Shown here: positions 26,353 through 36,502 of the stretch, piece by piece | Layout: each line of letters opens with the position of its first letter | Position numbering within the stretch: position 1 is the first letter of the stretch | Assembly (NCBI RefSeq): GCF_022023855.1 | Contig: NZ_CP059449.1 | Coordinates: 1,040,501-1,104,500, forward strand | DNA from: Azospirillum brasilense | GTDB taxonomy: Bacteria; Pseudomonadota; Alphaproteobacteria; Azospirillales; Azospirillaceae | Direction of reading: 5' to 3' | Length of the DNA stretch: 64,000 nt | Translations under genes and position numbers: made by a program | The notes under the pieces: generated by a model | Told to the model about the DNA's origin: nothing | Seen by the model: only the letters and a program-made list of their open reading frames with translations | The model's database searches: none

Positions 26353-27195
26353 ATGCCCGAACTTCCCGAAGTCGAAACCGTCTGCCGTGGCCTCGCCCCA
26401 CATCTGGAGGGGCGGACTCTCGTCCAGGTGCTCCAGCGCCGCGCCAACCTGCGCGTTCCCTTTCCAGACGGCTTCTGCGAGCGGCTGACCGGGCGCCGCG
26501 TCGAGTCGGTGCGCCGCCGTGCCAAGTACATCCTGGTCCATCTCGACGACGGGACGGTGCTGATCGCCCATCTCGGCATGTCGGGCCGCATGATCATCGC
26601 GCCGGAGCGGCCCGCCGCCTGGGGCGCCCACGACCATGTCGTGCTGGAGACCGACGCCGGGACGGTGGTGACCTTCAACGACGCCCGCCGCTTCGGCCTG
26701 ATGGACCTCGCCACGGCGGAGACGCTCGCTGAGCATCCGCTGCTGCGCGCGTTGGGGCCGGAGCCGCTGGGCAACGCCTTCTCCGGGCCGGTGCTGGCCG
26801 CGCGGCTGGCCGGACGGATGACCAGCATCAAGGCTGCCCTGCTGGACCAGAGCGTGGTCGCCGGGCTCGGCAACATCTACGTGTCGGAGGCGCTGTTCCT
26901 CGCCCGCCTCAGCCCCACGCGCATCGCCGCCACGGTGACCGGCGCCAAGGCGGAGCGGCTGGCGACGGCGATCCGCTCGGTGCTGGAGCGGGCTATCGCC
27001 GCGGGTGGGTCGTCCTTGCGCGACTACCGGCAGGCGTCGGGGGAACTCGGCTATTTCCAGCACCAGTTCTCGGTCTACGACCGCGAGGGCGCGCCCTGTC
27101 CGGGCTGCAGCTGCGACGTGGCGAAGACGGGGGGTGTCCGCCGGATCGTCCAGGCGGGCCGTTCGACTTTCTATTGTCCGCAACGCCAGCGTTGA
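26353..27195 (+). CDS. mutM: Formamidopyrimidine-DNA glycosylase
   Basis: A 280-residue bifunctional DNA glycosylase/AP lyase that removes 8-oxoguanine. The catalytic Pro and Glu open the protein ([14 protein letters not shown]), so the ATG at 26353 is firmly chosen. The DNA-binding helix region [19 protein letters not shown] is intact. The C-terminal zinc finger is unusual: cysteines at 249, 252, 254 and 275, with Arg (YCPQRQR) where the fourth Cys of the normal CPxC end would be. Downstream genes lead into the rpsT-dnaA block. Confidence 0.95.
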   Translation: MPELPEVETVCRGLAPHLEGRTLVQVLQRRANLRVPFPDGFCERLTGRRVESVRRRAKYILVHLDDGTVLIAHLGMSGRMIIAPERPAAWGAHDHVVLETDAGTVVTFNDARRFGLMDLATAETLAEHPLLRALGPEPLGNAFSGPVLAARLAGRMTSIKAALLDQSVVAGLGNIYVSEALFLARLSPTRIAATVTGAKAERLATAIRSVLERAIAAGGSSLRDYRQASGELGYFQHQFSVYDREGAPCPGCSCDVAKTGGVRRIVQAGRSTFYCPQRQR

Positions 27196-27209
27196 TATAG
27201 GTGGAAGGT

Positions 27210-27689
27210 ATGACGGCTCCATCGGCCACCGCGAGGGCGACGCTCGCCGCCCTCCTCCTCCTCGCCGGCCCCGCCCTTGCGGGTCTGGCCGGGGTTCCAT
27301 TGCCCGCAACCTCGTCCGCCTGGGCCGCCGACCCCAGCCGCTACGTCGAAGGCATGGGGGACGTGCCGGTCATGCCGGGCCTCGCCCCCGCCGAGGAGGC
27401 GCCGCTGGTCTTCGACAAGCCCGCCGGACGCATCGCGCAGTCCGTCATGGCGGGCGCCATGGACCGGAACGCGGTCCTGTCCTTCTACAACCAGACCATG
27501 CCGCAGCTCGGCTGGAGCCGCGCCCCGCAACGGGCGGGCGGAAGTGCCAGTTTCCTGCGGGAGGGCGAGGAGCTGCGCCTGGAATTCGTCGAGCCGGCCC
27601 CCACCACCAACGTGAGGGCCACCGCCGCGAGGGCCACCGTCCAGAAGGCGGCGGCCACGGTGGTCCGCTTCTCGCTGATTCCGCGCTGA
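27210..27689 (+). CDS. Predicted secreted protein between mutM and enoyl-CoA hydratase
   Basis: A 159-residue protein with an N-terminal export segment ([19 protein letters not shown]), then a mature region of about 125 residues containing [18 protein letters not shown] and [16 protein letters not shown]. The latter recalls small periplasmic domains that appear beside mutM in Rhodospirillales, but no function is known. It begins 14 bases after the mutM stop and is probably cotranscribed with it. GGAAGG at 27203-27208 lies too close to the ATG at 27210, so the in-frame GTG at 27201 may be the true start. Confidence 0.75.
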   Translation: MTAPSATARATLAALLLLAGPALAGLAGVPLPATSSAWAADPSRYVEGMGDVPVMPGLAPAEEAPLVFDKPAGRIAQSVMAGAMDRNAVLSFYNQTMPQLGWSRAPQRAGGSASFLREGEELRLEFVEPAPTTNVRATAARATVQKAAATVVRFSLIPR

Positions 27690-27768
27690 TCCTCCAAACG
27701 AGACCAAGAGCAAACCAGAAGCACCCCCGCCCGGAGCGAGGGGGCAAACCACGGGAGCCTGCTGCATC

Positions 27769-28545
27769 ATGCCGTACGAAACCATTCTCGTCGAAACCCG
27801 CGGACCGGTCGGGCTCGTCACGCTGAACCGGCCCAAGGCGCTGAACGCGCTGTCCGACCTGCTGGTGACCGAGCTGGGCCAAGCGCTGGACGCGCTGGAG
27901 GCCGACGACTCCGTCGGCGCCATCGTGGTCACGGGTTCGGAGAAGGCCTTCGCCGCCGGCGCCGACATCAAGGAGATGCAGAACTTCTCCTACATGGACG
28001 TCTACAAGGCCAACTTCATCACCGCCAAGTGGGAGCGGCTGGCCAAGTGCCGCAAGCCGACCATCGCCGCGGTCGCCGGCTACGCGCTGGGCGGCGGCTG
28101 CGAGCTGGCGATGATGGCCGACTTCATCCTGGCCGCCGACACCGCCAAGTTCGGCCAGCCGGAAATCACCATCGGCACCATCCCCGGCGCCGGCGGCACT
28201 CAGCGCCTGACCCGCTTCGTCGGCAAGTCCAAGGCCATGGAGATGTGCCTGACCGGCCGCCTGATGGACGCCGCCGAGGCCGAGCGCGCCGGCCTCGTCA
28301 GCCGCATCGTGCCGGCGGTGGATCTGGTGGACGAGGCGGTGCGGGTCGCCGAGAAGATCGCCAAGCTCTCGCGCCCGGTCGTCATGATGGCCAAGGACGC
28401 CGTCAACGCCGCCTATGAGACCACCATGTCGGAAGGCATCCGGGTCGAGCGCCGAATCTTCCACGCCACCTTCGCCGTCGAAGACCAGAAGGAAGGCATG
28501 GCCGCCTTTGCCGAGAAGCGTCAGCCGGATTGGAAGCATCGCTGA
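27769..28545 (+). CDS. Enoyl-CoA hydratase
   Basis: A 258-residue crotonase-family enzyme that hydrates trans-2-enoyl-CoA in beta-oxidation. The oxyanion-hole strands [11 protein letters not shown] and [19 protein letters not shown] are present. The two catalytic glutamates sit in GGGCELAMM and [16 protein letters not shown]. The length is standard. It belongs to the conserved alphaproteobacterial block mutM-echA-rpsT-dnaA. Confidence 0.96.
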   Translation: MPYETILVETRGPVGLVTLNRPKALNALSDLLVTELGQALDALEADDSVGAIVVTGSEKAFAAGADIKEMQNFSYMDVYKANFITAKWERLAKCRKPTIAAVAGYALGGGCELAMMADFILAADTAKFGQPEITIGTIPGAGGTQRLTRFVGKSKAMEMCLTGRLMDAAEAERAGLVSRIVPAVDLVDEAVRVAEKIAKLSRPVVMMAKDAVNAAYETTMSEGIRVERRIFHATFAVEDQKEGMAAFAEKRQPDWKHR

Positions 28546-28556
28546 CATCCCCCGAC

Positions 28557-28583
28557 TCCTCCCCCGTATCTAGCGGGGGAGGA
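28557..28583. repeat. GC-rich palindrome after enoyl-CoA hydratase
   Basis: TCCTCCCCCG (28557-28566) pairs perfectly with CGGGGGAGGA (28574-28583) around a 7-base loop. It lies 12 bases after the stop codon and belongs to the dispersed palindrome family; it may also stop transcription. Confidence 0.6.
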
Positions 28584-28644
28584 CCAGAAATCCGTCAAGA
28601 TCTCGTAATCTTTCCTTTGCCGAAAAACAGTGTTGGACGGTGCC

Positions 28645-28673
28645 TTGACTCTCATTCGGCTGGAGCGTATAAG
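28645..28673 (+). promoter_or_regulatory. Sigma-70-like promoter of rpsT
   Basis: TTGACT (28645-28650) and TATAAG (28668-28673) are separated by exactly 17 bases and lie 46 bases before the rpsT start. This is the best consensus promoter in the window and fits a highly expressed ribosomal gene. Confidence 0.75.
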
Positions 28674-28718
28674 GCCCCCTCGCACTGGGACAGGCGTGTC
28701 GTCCGGAGTAGGGTTTTC

Positions 28719-28979
28719 ATGGCCAATCATAAGTCTGCTGAAAAGCGCATTCGTCAAACCGCGCGTCGTACGGAGATCAACCGTAACCGCGTCAGCCGTA
28801 TCCGCACCTTCGTGAAGAAGGTCGAGACGGCGATCTCGTCCGGCAACAAGGCTGAAGCCGCTGAGGCTTTCAAGGCCGCGCAGCCGGAAATGATGCGTGG
28901 AGCCTCCAAGGGCGTTCTGCACAAGAACACCGTGTCGCGCAAGCTGTCGCGCCTGTCGGCCCGCATCAAGGCTCTCTGA
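28719..28979 (+). CDS. rpsT: 30S ribosomal protein S20
   Basis: An 86-residue basic helical protein of the small ribosomal subunit. The conserved opening [19 protein letters not shown] and the C-terminal [19 protein letters not shown] are diagnostic. GGAG at 28705-28708 serves as ribosome-binding site. A consensus promoter lies upstream and an intrinsic terminator directly downstream, so rpsT is a single-gene unit ahead of dnaA. Confidence 0.98.
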   Translation: MANHKSAEKRIRQTARRTEINRNRVSRIRTFVKKVETAISSGNKAEAAEAFKAAQPEMMRGASKGVLHKNTVSRKLSRLSARIKAL

Positions 28980-28996
28980 GTTTACTCGGCGTTATA

Positions 28997-29030
28997 AAGC
29001 CGCGCACCAGGTCTGGGCGCGGCTTTTTGC
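28997..29030 (+). terminator. Rho-independent terminator of rpsT
   Basis: AAGCCGCGC (28997-29005) and GCGCGGCTT (29017-29025) form a perfect 9-bp stem, followed by a T-rich tract. It lies 18 bases after the rpsT stop. Confidence 0.88.
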
Positions 29031-29214
29031 GTTTTTGATAAGTACAGTCTCCGTTCTTTCCGAGTCCTCCGGCAGAACTCCGGTGGGACAGGGGATCGCG
29101 GCTGTTGGATGGCGAGTCGCCTCCGGCGGTCCTGGTCTTTGGCAAAGGCAGGGGCGGGTTTCGGAAACGCTGCGTGATTTTTGCCGCAGTCCGGACCGTT
29201 CGCTTTCTGTCCTA

Positions 29215-29243
29215 TTGCCACGGCGAGGGCGGCTGATTAGACT
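29215..29243 (+). promoter_or_regulatory. Candidate dnaA promoter in the rpsT-dnaA gap
   Basis: TTGCCA (29215-29220) and TAGACT (29238-29243) are 17 bases apart. A start here would give a dnaA leader of over 350 bases. The 630-bp gap between rpsT and dnaA otherwise holds the rpsT terminator and the tandem repeat at 29504-29531. No gene and no clear DnaA boxes are seen. Confidence 0.45.
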
Positions 29244-29503
29244 TTCCTTCCGTTGGGAATGACGCACCGATGTCGTCTTTGACGCCACGCGCCATTCGCT
29301 GAGGGACGGAGACGTTCAAAGCCGCGGGCAAGGTCGCGGGACGCTCAAGAAGCTCGACTCGACCCGTTGCTCCTGGAGCGATGCTTTTCTTAAAACTCGA
29401 CGTGGCAAAGGCGGAGTCCAACTTCGCCAAAGGGATAGTATTGCCGTCCAGTTGGGAGGCATCCACCGTTGGAGTCTTCAGGAGAGGAACGTTTTGAAGG
29501 CGC

Positions 29504-29531
29504 GGGACCTAAGTTAAGGGACCTAAGCTAA
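29504..29531 (+). repeat. Tandem 14-bp repeat in the dnaA leader
   Basis: Two head-to-tail copies of GGGACCTAAG(T/C)TAA occupy 29504-29517 and 29518-29531, differing at one base, with a partial third unit (GAGGTCTGAG) after. They lie about 80 bases before the dnaA start and could be a regulator-binding site or leader structure. Confidence 0.7.
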
Positions 29532-29612
29532 GAGGTCTGAGTTCAGTCGGGCGGAACGGTGCCCCCTGCGGCGCGGGGCCGTCCGGGGGGAAAGGAGCGG
29601 GGTAGGGGAAGC

Positions 29613-31169
29613 ATGTCGGTCGGCGCGTCGTTGGATCAGCAGTGGGCCCGCATCCGGGGCCGCCTCAAGGACGAGGTGGGCGAGATCGCCTACCGCAGCT
29701 GGCTGCAGCCGCTTTCCTTCGCCGGAATCCGCGGCGGGGAGGTGCGCATCGTCGTGCCCACCCGCTTCATGCGCGACTGGGTGCTGACCCACTACGCCGA
29801 CCGCATCCGCAACCTGTGGGCCGGCGAGAATCCGGACGTCCTGTCCATCGACGTCGTGGTCGCCTCCGCCAACGCCCCGTCCATGCTGATGCCGGACGAG
29901 GACGCGGGTGAGCCGTCGCGCGACTCCGCTCCGGCGGACGGCGCCGGCAGCGGCCCGGTTCCCCCGGCGCCCGCCCCGCGGGCCGCGGCGCTCGGCCAAT
30001 CCGCTTCCTATGGAGCCGCTTCCTATGGGGCCGCCTCCTACGGCGCCAATTCCTACATCGGCTCCTCCTATTCGGCGGGGCCGCCCTCCTTCGCGTCGGA
30101 CGAGTCGCCCACGGCGGTCGCCTCGGTGCTGGAGGACCGGACCGACATCTCCGCGCCGCTGGACCCCCGCTTCACCTTCGAGAATTTCGTGGTGGGCAAG
30201 CCGAACGAGCTGGCCCACGCCGCCGCCCGGCGCGTCGCCGACGCCACCTCGGTCACCTTCAACCCGCTGTTCCTCTACGGCGGGGTCGGGCTCGGCAAGA
30301 CGCACCTGATGCACGCCATCGCTTGGCAGATCCGGCGGAACGATCCGAACCGCAAGGTGATCTACCTGTCGGCGGAAAAGTTCATGTACCAGTTCATCCG
30401 GGCGTTGCGCTTCAAGGACACCATGGCCTTCAAGCAGCAGTTCCGCTCGGTGGACGTGCTGATGATCGACGACGTGCAGTTCATCAGCGGCAAGGACAGC
30501 ACCCAGGAAGAGTTCTTCCACACCTTCAACGCGCTGGTGGACCAGAACCGTCAGGTCATCATCTCCGCCGACAAGAGCCCGTCCGACCTGGAAGGCATGG
30601 AGGAGCGGCTGCGCTCCCGCCTCGGCTGGGGCCTCGTCGCGGATATCCACCCGACCACCTACGAGTTGCGGCTGGGCATCCTGCAAGCAAAGGCGGATGC
30701 GCTGAACGCGGCCATCCCGCTGAAGGTGCTGGAGTTCCTCGCCCACAAGATCACGTCCAACGTGCGCGAGCTGGAAGGGGCGCTGAACCGCATCGTCGCG
30801 CACGCCGAGCTGGTCGGCCGCGCCATCTCGCTGGAATCGACGCAGGAGGTGCTGCACGACCTGCTGCGCGCCAACGACCGCCGCGTTACCATCGACGAGA
30901 TCCAGAAGCGGGTGGCGGAGCATTTCAACATCCGCGTCGCCGACATGCATTCGGCCCGCCGCGCCCGCGCCGTGGCCCGCCCGCGGCAGGTCGCCATGTA
31001 TCTCGCCAAGCAGCTCACCGCCCGTTCCCTGCCGGAGATCGGGCGCAAATTCGGCGGGCGCGACCACACCACCGTGATGCACGCGGTGAAGAAGGTCGAG
31101 GAGCTGCGCACCACCGACCCCGCCTTCGCCGAGGACGTCGAGCTTCTCCGCCGCATGCTGGAGAGCTGA
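29613..31169 (+). CDS. dnaA: Chromosomal replication initiator DnaA
   Basis: A 518-residue AAA+ ATPase that opens the replication origin. Domain I covers about residues 1-85 ([20 protein letters not shown]). A long, low-complexity linker follows, with SYGAA-type repeats at about 132-150. The Walker A motif [10 protein letters not shown] is at about 222-231 and Walker B is VLMIDDVQF. The C-terminal signature [14 protein letters not shown] binds DnaA boxes. The ATG at 29613 gives the conserved domain I start; longer reading adds glycine- and arginine-rich sequence. The linker makes the protein longer than the roughly 470 residues of E. coli DnaA. Confidence 0.97.
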   Translation: MSVGASLDQQWARIRGRLKDEVGEIAYRSWLQPLSFAGIRGGEVRIVVPTRFMRDWVLTHYADRIRNLWAGENPDVLSIDVVVASANAPSMLMPDEDAGEPSRDSAPADGAGSGPVPPAPAPRAAALGQSASYGAASYGAASYGANSYIGSSYSAGPPSFASDESPTAVASVLEDRTDISAPLDPRFTFENFVVGKPNELAHAAARRVADATSVTFNPLFLYGGVGLGKTHLMHAIAWQIRRNDPNRKVIYLSAEKFMYQFIRALRFKDTMAFKQQFRSVDVLMIDDVQFISGKDSTQEEFFHTFNALVDQNRQVIISADKSPSDLEGMEERLRSRLGWGLVADIHPTTYELRLGILQAKADALNAAIPLKVLEFLAHKITSNVRELEGALNRIVAHAELVGRAISLESTQEVLHDLLRANDRRVTIDEIQKRVAEHFNIRVADMHSARRARAVARPRQVAMYLAKQLTARSLPEIGRKFGGRDHTTVMHAVKKVEELRTTDPAFAEDVELLRRMLES

Positions 31170-31350
31170 GCGGGCCGTTACAGGTCGATGAAGTTTGCGC
31201 CCACTCCCGCTTGAGCCATGGACGGCGCCCGGATATCGCGGCACAGTTGCCGCTGCGGCGGAGTTCGGCAGGTCCGGCCCCGCGGCCGGCCCCGCGATGG
31301 GCACAGCCAGCATGAATTCGGGCCAATAAGAAAAGGGGAGAGCAGGTGCC

Positions 31351-32535
31351 ATGAACAAGGTTCCGGAAACCACCAGCCAGGAACAGCGCTCCAGCGCCGA
31401 GACGCAGCGCGCCGCCAAGGGCTTCACCCGCCGCCTGCTGCTCCAGGGGACCGCCGCCGCCGCGGGCGTCGCCGCTGTCGGCCCCTTCATCCTGCGCGAG
31501 GGCCGCGCCGCGTCGGGCAGCGTCAAGATCTTCTCCTGGGCCGGCTACATCAACCCGGACATGCTGGCCGACTTCGAGAAGAAGACCGGCATCAAGGCCA
31601 GCCTGACCGAATACGGCACCAACGACGAGCTGCTGAACCAGCTCAAGGCCACGGGCGGCGCCGGCTTCGACATCATCCACCCCACGGTCGACCGCGTGCC
31701 GAACTATGTGGAGTTCGAGCTGGTCCAGCCGCTGGACGAGTCGAAGGTCAAGTGGGACGGCTGCCTGAAGTCGGCGGTCGAAGGCTCCGCCGCCATGGGC
31801 GGCGTGGTCGGCGGCAAGCGCTTCTTCGCCCCCGCCGACTGGGGGACGGAGGCCATCGCCTATGACCAGGCCAAGGCGCCGCTGACCTACGGCACCGCCA
31901 GCTACGGCGACCTGTGGAAGCCGGAGCACGCCGGCAAGGTGACGGTGCGCGGCCATTCCGGCCTGATCGGCATCGGCCTGTGGCTGGAAGGCCAGGGCAA
32001 GCTGCCCCACCCGATCCGCGAGCAGTTCAAGGACGAGGCGAAGGCGCGGGCCAACTTCGACGCGATCCTTCAGGTCGCCGCCGCCAACAAGAAGGCCATC
32101 GGCCAGTTCTGGTCGAACGAGAACGAGGCCCAGGGCGCCTTCCGCACCAACGGCTGCGTGATCGGCCAGACCTGGGATTCGTCCGCGGTCGCCCTGCGCA
32201 AGGAGGGGCTGCCGATCCGCTTCCTGGCGCCGAAGGAGGGGGCGCTGGCCTGGATGGAGGGCTTCGCGATCCCGGCCAAGGCGGCGAACCTGGAGCAGGC
32301 CTACGCCTGGATCAACTGGTTCTACACGCCGGAGGCGGGCGCCCTCTACACCAACCATTCCGGCATCTCCAGCACGGCGGTCGGGGCGGAGGCTCATCTG
32401 TCCGACCTGAACAAGCAATTCTTCGCCGACGCCTATCCGGGCGACGCGCTGCAGAAGCTGTGGTGGTGGCCGATCCAGGAGGCTTGGTACGTCTCCATCC
32501 GCAACGAGTACCAGGACCGCTTCCTGGCGGCGTGA
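31351..32535 (+). CDS. PotD-like polyamine-binding protein (Tat-exported)
   Basis: A 394-residue periplasmic binding protein of the spermidine/putrescine group. The N-terminus has a twin-arginine type signal (FTRRLLLQGTAAAAGVAAVG, RR at 27-28). The mature part opens with VKIFSWAGYINPDMLADFEK, typical of PotD. The later motifs ADWGTEAIAYD, MEGFAIPAKAANLEQAYAW and FYTPEAG fit the same family. It should feed the ATPase at 32629 and the permeases at 36503 and 37398, which are separated from it by a reverse-strand copper cluster. A palindromic repeat lies between it and the ATPase gene. Confidence 0.9.
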   Translation: MNKVPETTSQEQRSSAETQRAAKGFTRRLLLQGTAAAAGVAAVGPFILREGRAASGSVKIFSWAGYINPDMLADFEKKTGIKASLTEYGTNDELLNQLKATGGAGFDIIHPTVDRVPNYVEFELVQPLDESKVKWDGCLKSAVEGSAAMGGVVGGKRFFAPADWGTEAIAYDQAKAPLTYGTASYGDLWKPEHAGKVTVRGHSGLIGIGLWLEGQGKLPHPIREQFKDEAKARANFDAILQVAAANKKAIGQFWSNENEAQGAFRTNGCVIGQTWDSSAVALRKEGLPIRFLAPKEGALAWMEGFAIPAKAANLEQAYAWINWFYTPEAGALYTNHSGISSTAVGAEAHLSDLNKQFFADAYPGDALQKLWWWPIQEAWYVSIRNEYQDRFLAA

Positions 32536-32562
32536 GTGCGACCCTCTCCCGTCCCGATTGTC

Positions 32563-32585
32563 CCCTCTCCCCTCCGGGGAGAGGG
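32563..32585. repeat. GC-rich palindrome inside the polyamine transporter operon
   Basis: CCCTCTCCCC (32563-32572) and GGGGAGAGGG (32576-32585) form a perfect 10-bp stem with a 3-base loop. The binding-protein gene lies before it and the ATPase gene after. In this position it could damp expression of the downstream genes relative to the binding protein. Confidence 0.65.
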
Positions 32586-32628
32586 TTAGGGTGAGGGGGT
32601 TGGCGGCAAGCGATCAAATCAGGTGCCT

Positions 32629-33690
<1,062 letters not shown>

Positions 33691-33696
33691 CGCCGG

Positions 33697-35313
33697 TCAG
33701 CGCCCGATTGGCACCGCCGCGCGGAAGGGCACCTTCTCGAAGTCGCTGACCAGCGCGTCCAGCCGCACTGCCCAGGACCCGGCCACCGGCAGAGCCACCC
33801 CGTCCGCCGCATAGACGCCGGGCGCCACCTTGGGCAGGGGGCGGGTGATGCCCTCGATCCCGGCGGCGGGCAGGGCCAGCTCCGCCGACACCTCCAGCGC
33901 GTCGAGGGGCGCGCCGTCCGGTCCCGTCAGGCGCATCTCGACGCGGTTCACTCCCGGCGTCGCCGGGGTCACCGTGACGATGGCCGTGCGCCCGCGGGCC
34001 ACGACCGCGGTGCTGAAGCCCGCCGGCTTCTCGGCGAAGACCGGCAGGGCCTGGGTGCGCGGCGGCGGTGTGGTGCCCAGCCCGGCGGTGAACAGCACGA
34101 CCAGCGCCGCCACCACCATTTCGGTGTGGACGCTGGCGCGCAGCCGGGCCGCGGCCTGTCCGCCCATGACCTCCAGCCGCGGTGTCAGCCGCCAGCGGTT
34201 GACGGCGGCCAGCGCCAGCAGGGCCAGCGCGCAGACGATCTTGCCGGTCCAGATCTGGCCGTAGGCGGTGGTCAGGATGGTGCGCGGGTCGCCGAGTTGC
34301 AACGCGCTCAGCCCCGCCCCGGCCAGAAGCAGGACGGCCACTGCCGGAACCGCGATGGCGGAGAAGCGCCGGACCAGCCGCAGCGACTCCGCCGGCGGTT
34401 CCGTCCGCAGCAGCACGGCCAGCGGCCAGAAGCTGCCGATCCAGAAGGCCACCGCCAGACCGTGCAGGGTGACCAGCGGCACGCTGAGCCAGCGCGGCTC
34501 CGCGGTCGCGGCGTGGCCGGTGGCGGCCAGCGCCAGCGCCGCCCCGACCGCCCCGGCGACCAGCAGCACGCCGCCCGCCGTCCCACGTTCCTCCAGCCCC
34601 AGCCCCAGCGCGGCGGCGATCAGGCTGAGCAGGGCCAGGAGGACGCTCGGTCCCGCCGTGCTGGTCAGGCCGGCGATCCAAGGCGGGGCGCTGGCCAGGG
34701 CGGACAGTGGCGCCCCTTCCAGCACCGCCCCGGCCAGACCGGCGTTCAGCACAGCCACCAGGGCGGCGACGCCGACGCCCAGGCACAGGCCGGGGCGCAG
34801 GCGGCGGTTCAGCGGACTCCACCGCCCCGCCACCAGCACCAGGAACAGCCCGCCGCCCACCGCGGCGAGCAGGCTTCCGTAATGGAGCGCCCGGACCGCG
34901 GCGGCGGCCAGCAGCGTGGCCGGCGGTGTCGCGCCCCCCAGCTCCACAGGTCGTTCCGGTTCCGCACCGATCCCGAACAGGAGCGATCCGGCGACCGGAT
35001 GGCCGTCCGCCGAGCTGACGCGGTAGCTGAGGATGTGGGTCCCCACCGCCAGCCCGCCGGGCAGCGCGACGCGCAGCGCCCCGTCCCCGGCGGCAGGGGC
35101 GGGCAGGGGAAGCGTCACCCCGCCGGGGCCGATCAGCGTCACCGAGACCGGCCGCACCGGCTCGTTGAAGCGCAGCACGGCCTCGGCGGGCGGGCCATCG
35201 AGCCGCGCCCCGTCCTCCGGGGCGCTCTCGACCAGCACGGCATGCGCCAGGGCCGGCGCGGACAGGGACAGCAGCATCAGGGCGGCGACCCACCCCACGA
35301 CCAGCCGGCGCAT
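33697..35313 (-). CDS. CopC-CopD fusion copper protein
   Basis: A 538-residue fusion. A signal peptide (VVGWVAALMLLSLSAPALA) leads into a CopC domain whose mature N-terminal His (ALAHAVLVESAPEDGARL) and SSADGHPVAGSLLF provide the Cu(II)-binding histidines. A CopD-like membrane domain with about eight helices follows from about residue 145, with conserved HYGSLLAAVGGGLF. A soluble C-terminal extension of about 130 residues ends the protein. CopC/CopD systems take up periplasmic copper. It is the last gene of a minus-strand cluster with YcnI- and DUF2946-type genes. Confidence 0.88.
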   Translation of the reverse strand: MRRLVVGWVAALMLLSLSAPALAHAVLVESAPEDGARLDGPPAEAVLRFNEPVRPVSVTLIGPGGVTLPLPAPAAGDGALRVALPGGLAVGTHILSYRVSSADGHPVAGSLLFGIGAEPERPVELGGATPPATLLAAAAVRALHYGSLLAAVGGGLFLVLVAGRWSPLNRRLRPGLCLGVGVAALVAVLNAGLAGAVLEGAPLSALASAPPWIAGLTSTAGPSVLLALLSLIAAALGLGLEERGTAGGVLLVAGAVGAALALAATGHAATAEPRWLSVPLVTLHGLAVAFWIGSFWPLAVLLRTEPPAESLRLVRRFSAIAVPAVAVLLLAGAGLSALQLGDPRTILTTAYGQIWTGKIVCALALLALAAVNRWRLTPRLEVMGGQAAARLRASVHTEMVVAALVVLFTAGLGTTPPPRTQALPVFAEKPAGFSTAVVARGRTAIVTVTPATPGVNRVEMRLTGPDGAPLDALEVSAELALPAAGIEGITRPLPKVAPGVYAADGVALPVAGSWAVRLDALVSDFEKVPFRAAVPIGR

Positions 35314-35328
35314 GCGTTTTTCCTTCCC

Positions 35329-35868
35329 TTACGGCTTGGCGGTCAGGGTGACGCCGGGGGCCGGCTCCTTGACGTCGTGGTCGGTCTTGCCCGGCTCCGG
35401 GATCTCGATCCAGCGGTGCACGCCCGTCTCGCACTCCTGCACCACGGGGAAATAGACCACGGTGCCGGGGGCGGCGTCGGGCAGGCGGGCGCGGAAGACG
35501 AACTCGTCGTAATGGGCGTCCGGCAGCGAGCCGCCGGTCCAGGCGATCTCGGTGACGCCCTTGCTCAGCGACTCGCCGTAATAGTCGTAGGCCTTGGCGT
35601 ATTGGCCCTCCTTGGTCGTCAGGGTCCAGCCGGGCTTGGGCATCGGCTTCACCGCGATGACCCCCTCCGGGATCTGCACGCGCAGGGCAATGGTGGGGGA
35701 CGCGCCGCAGCCATGGCCGACGCGCAGCACGCCCTTGTAGGTGCTGGCGGCGGGAGCCTGCTTGCTTTCCAGCGTGGTGTGGGCGAGGGCGGCGGAACCA
35801 GGAAGAAGACCGGGCAGGCAAGTGAGGACGGCGGCGGCCAGCAGGGCGCCGCGGGTGTTGCGGATCAT
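35329..35868 (-). CDS. YcnI-like (DUF1775) copper-binding protein
   Basis: A 179-residue exported protein. After the signal peptide (ALLAAAVLTCLPGLLPGSAALA) the mature chain starts HTTLESKQAPAASTYKGVLR. The YcnI family binds Cu(II) through such an N-terminal His, plus a Glu and a Trp (here probably the Trp of EIAWTGG). The core reads RVGHGCGASPTIALRVQIPE. The ATG at 35868 is preceded by GGAGAG at good spacing. It lies 15 bp upstream of the CopC-CopD gene in the same transcription unit and probably passes copper to it or to oxidase assembly. Confidence 0.88.
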   Translation of the reverse strand: MIRNTRGALLAAAVLTCLPGLLPGSAALAHTTLESKQAPAASTYKGVLRVGHGCGASPTIALRVQIPEGVIAVKPMPKPGWTLTTKEGQYAKAYDYYGESLSKGVTEIAWTGGSLPDAHYDEFVFRARLPDAAPGTVVYFPVVQECETGVHRWIEIPEPGKTDHDVKEPAPGVTLTAKP

Positions 35869-35906
35869 AGGAACTCTCCGGTGTGGGTCTGTCTGAGGGT
35901 GTCGGT

Positions 35907-36332
35907 TCAGACACCCACCGGAGGCGCTCTGGCGGAGAAGGCGCGCGAGACGCGGCCGGCCCCGGCCTCGTCGTCCGCGGGCAGCGGAGCGGCGGCTAGC
36001 ACGATCCCGGTCGGCGGCAGCGGGGCCGGTGCCAGGACCGGACCCAACAGGGATCCGCCGCCCAGCGACAGGCAGATCGGGCAATAGGTGACGTGGCCCG
36101 GCGTACCGTCCGGGACGGGGCCATGGTCGGAGTGCTGCACGGCGGAGGCGTCGGGCGCGGCGCCGGAGTGGCAGATCGAGCCGGCCATGGCGAGCTGCGC
36201 CGATTCCGCCAGCACTCTGGCCAGCGGCGCCGGGATGTGGGTGGCCATGACCAGGGCGTGGAAGACCAGCACCAGCGCGGCGACCCACGCTGTTGCCTCC
36301 CTCATCACGCCGGATGTCCGCCATGCACGCAT
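35907..36332 (-). CDS. DUF2946-family exported protein of the copper cluster
   Basis: A 141-residue protein with a hydrophobic N-terminal segment (WVAALVLVFHALVMATH) and a His/Cys-containing central region. The motif YCPICLSLGGG matches the CPxC signature of DUF2946. SICHSGAAPDASAVQHSDHG adds possible metal ligands. Its function is unknown, but the family commonly clusters with copper uptake genes. ATG 36332 or ATG 36305 could be the start; neither has a strong ribosome-binding site. It is the first gene of the minus-strand copper cluster and divergent from the permease gene at 36503. Confidence 0.75.
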   Translation of the reverse strand: MRAWRTSGVMREATAWVAALVLVFHALVMATHIPAPLARVLAESAQLAMAGSICHSGAAPDASAVQHSDHGPVPDGTPGHVTYCPICLSLGGGSLLGPVLAPAPLPPTGIVLAAAPLPADDEAGAGRVSRAFSARAPPVGV

Positions 36333-36502
36333 GACGCCACTATGGGCACAGTCCGGGGACCGGAAAAAGGCAATAAAAATGTGGTTATTTGAAGTCTCTG
36401 GTCTTTTGCCGGGGCATAGCCTCGCTTGCGCTCCGGCCCGGGGTCGTGAGAGGCTTTCGATCCTAGAATCTTGGCTCAATCTCGGCGGGTGGGGGAGAGG
36501 TC

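Noticed and set aside
24280..27309. A 1009-residue open frame on the minus strand
   Set aside because: It is antisense to the second TPR gene and mutM, both with clear family motifs; its composition is typical of a shadow.
28897..29466. Small open frames in the rpsT-dnaA gap on both strands
   Set aside because: They overlap rpsT or its terminator, lack ribosome-binding sites and show no protein-like pattern.
28980..29612. Replication origin next to dnaA
   Set aside because: I looked for DnaA boxes of the TTATCCACA type and an A+T-rich unwinding stretch and saw neither, so proximity to dnaA alone is not enough.
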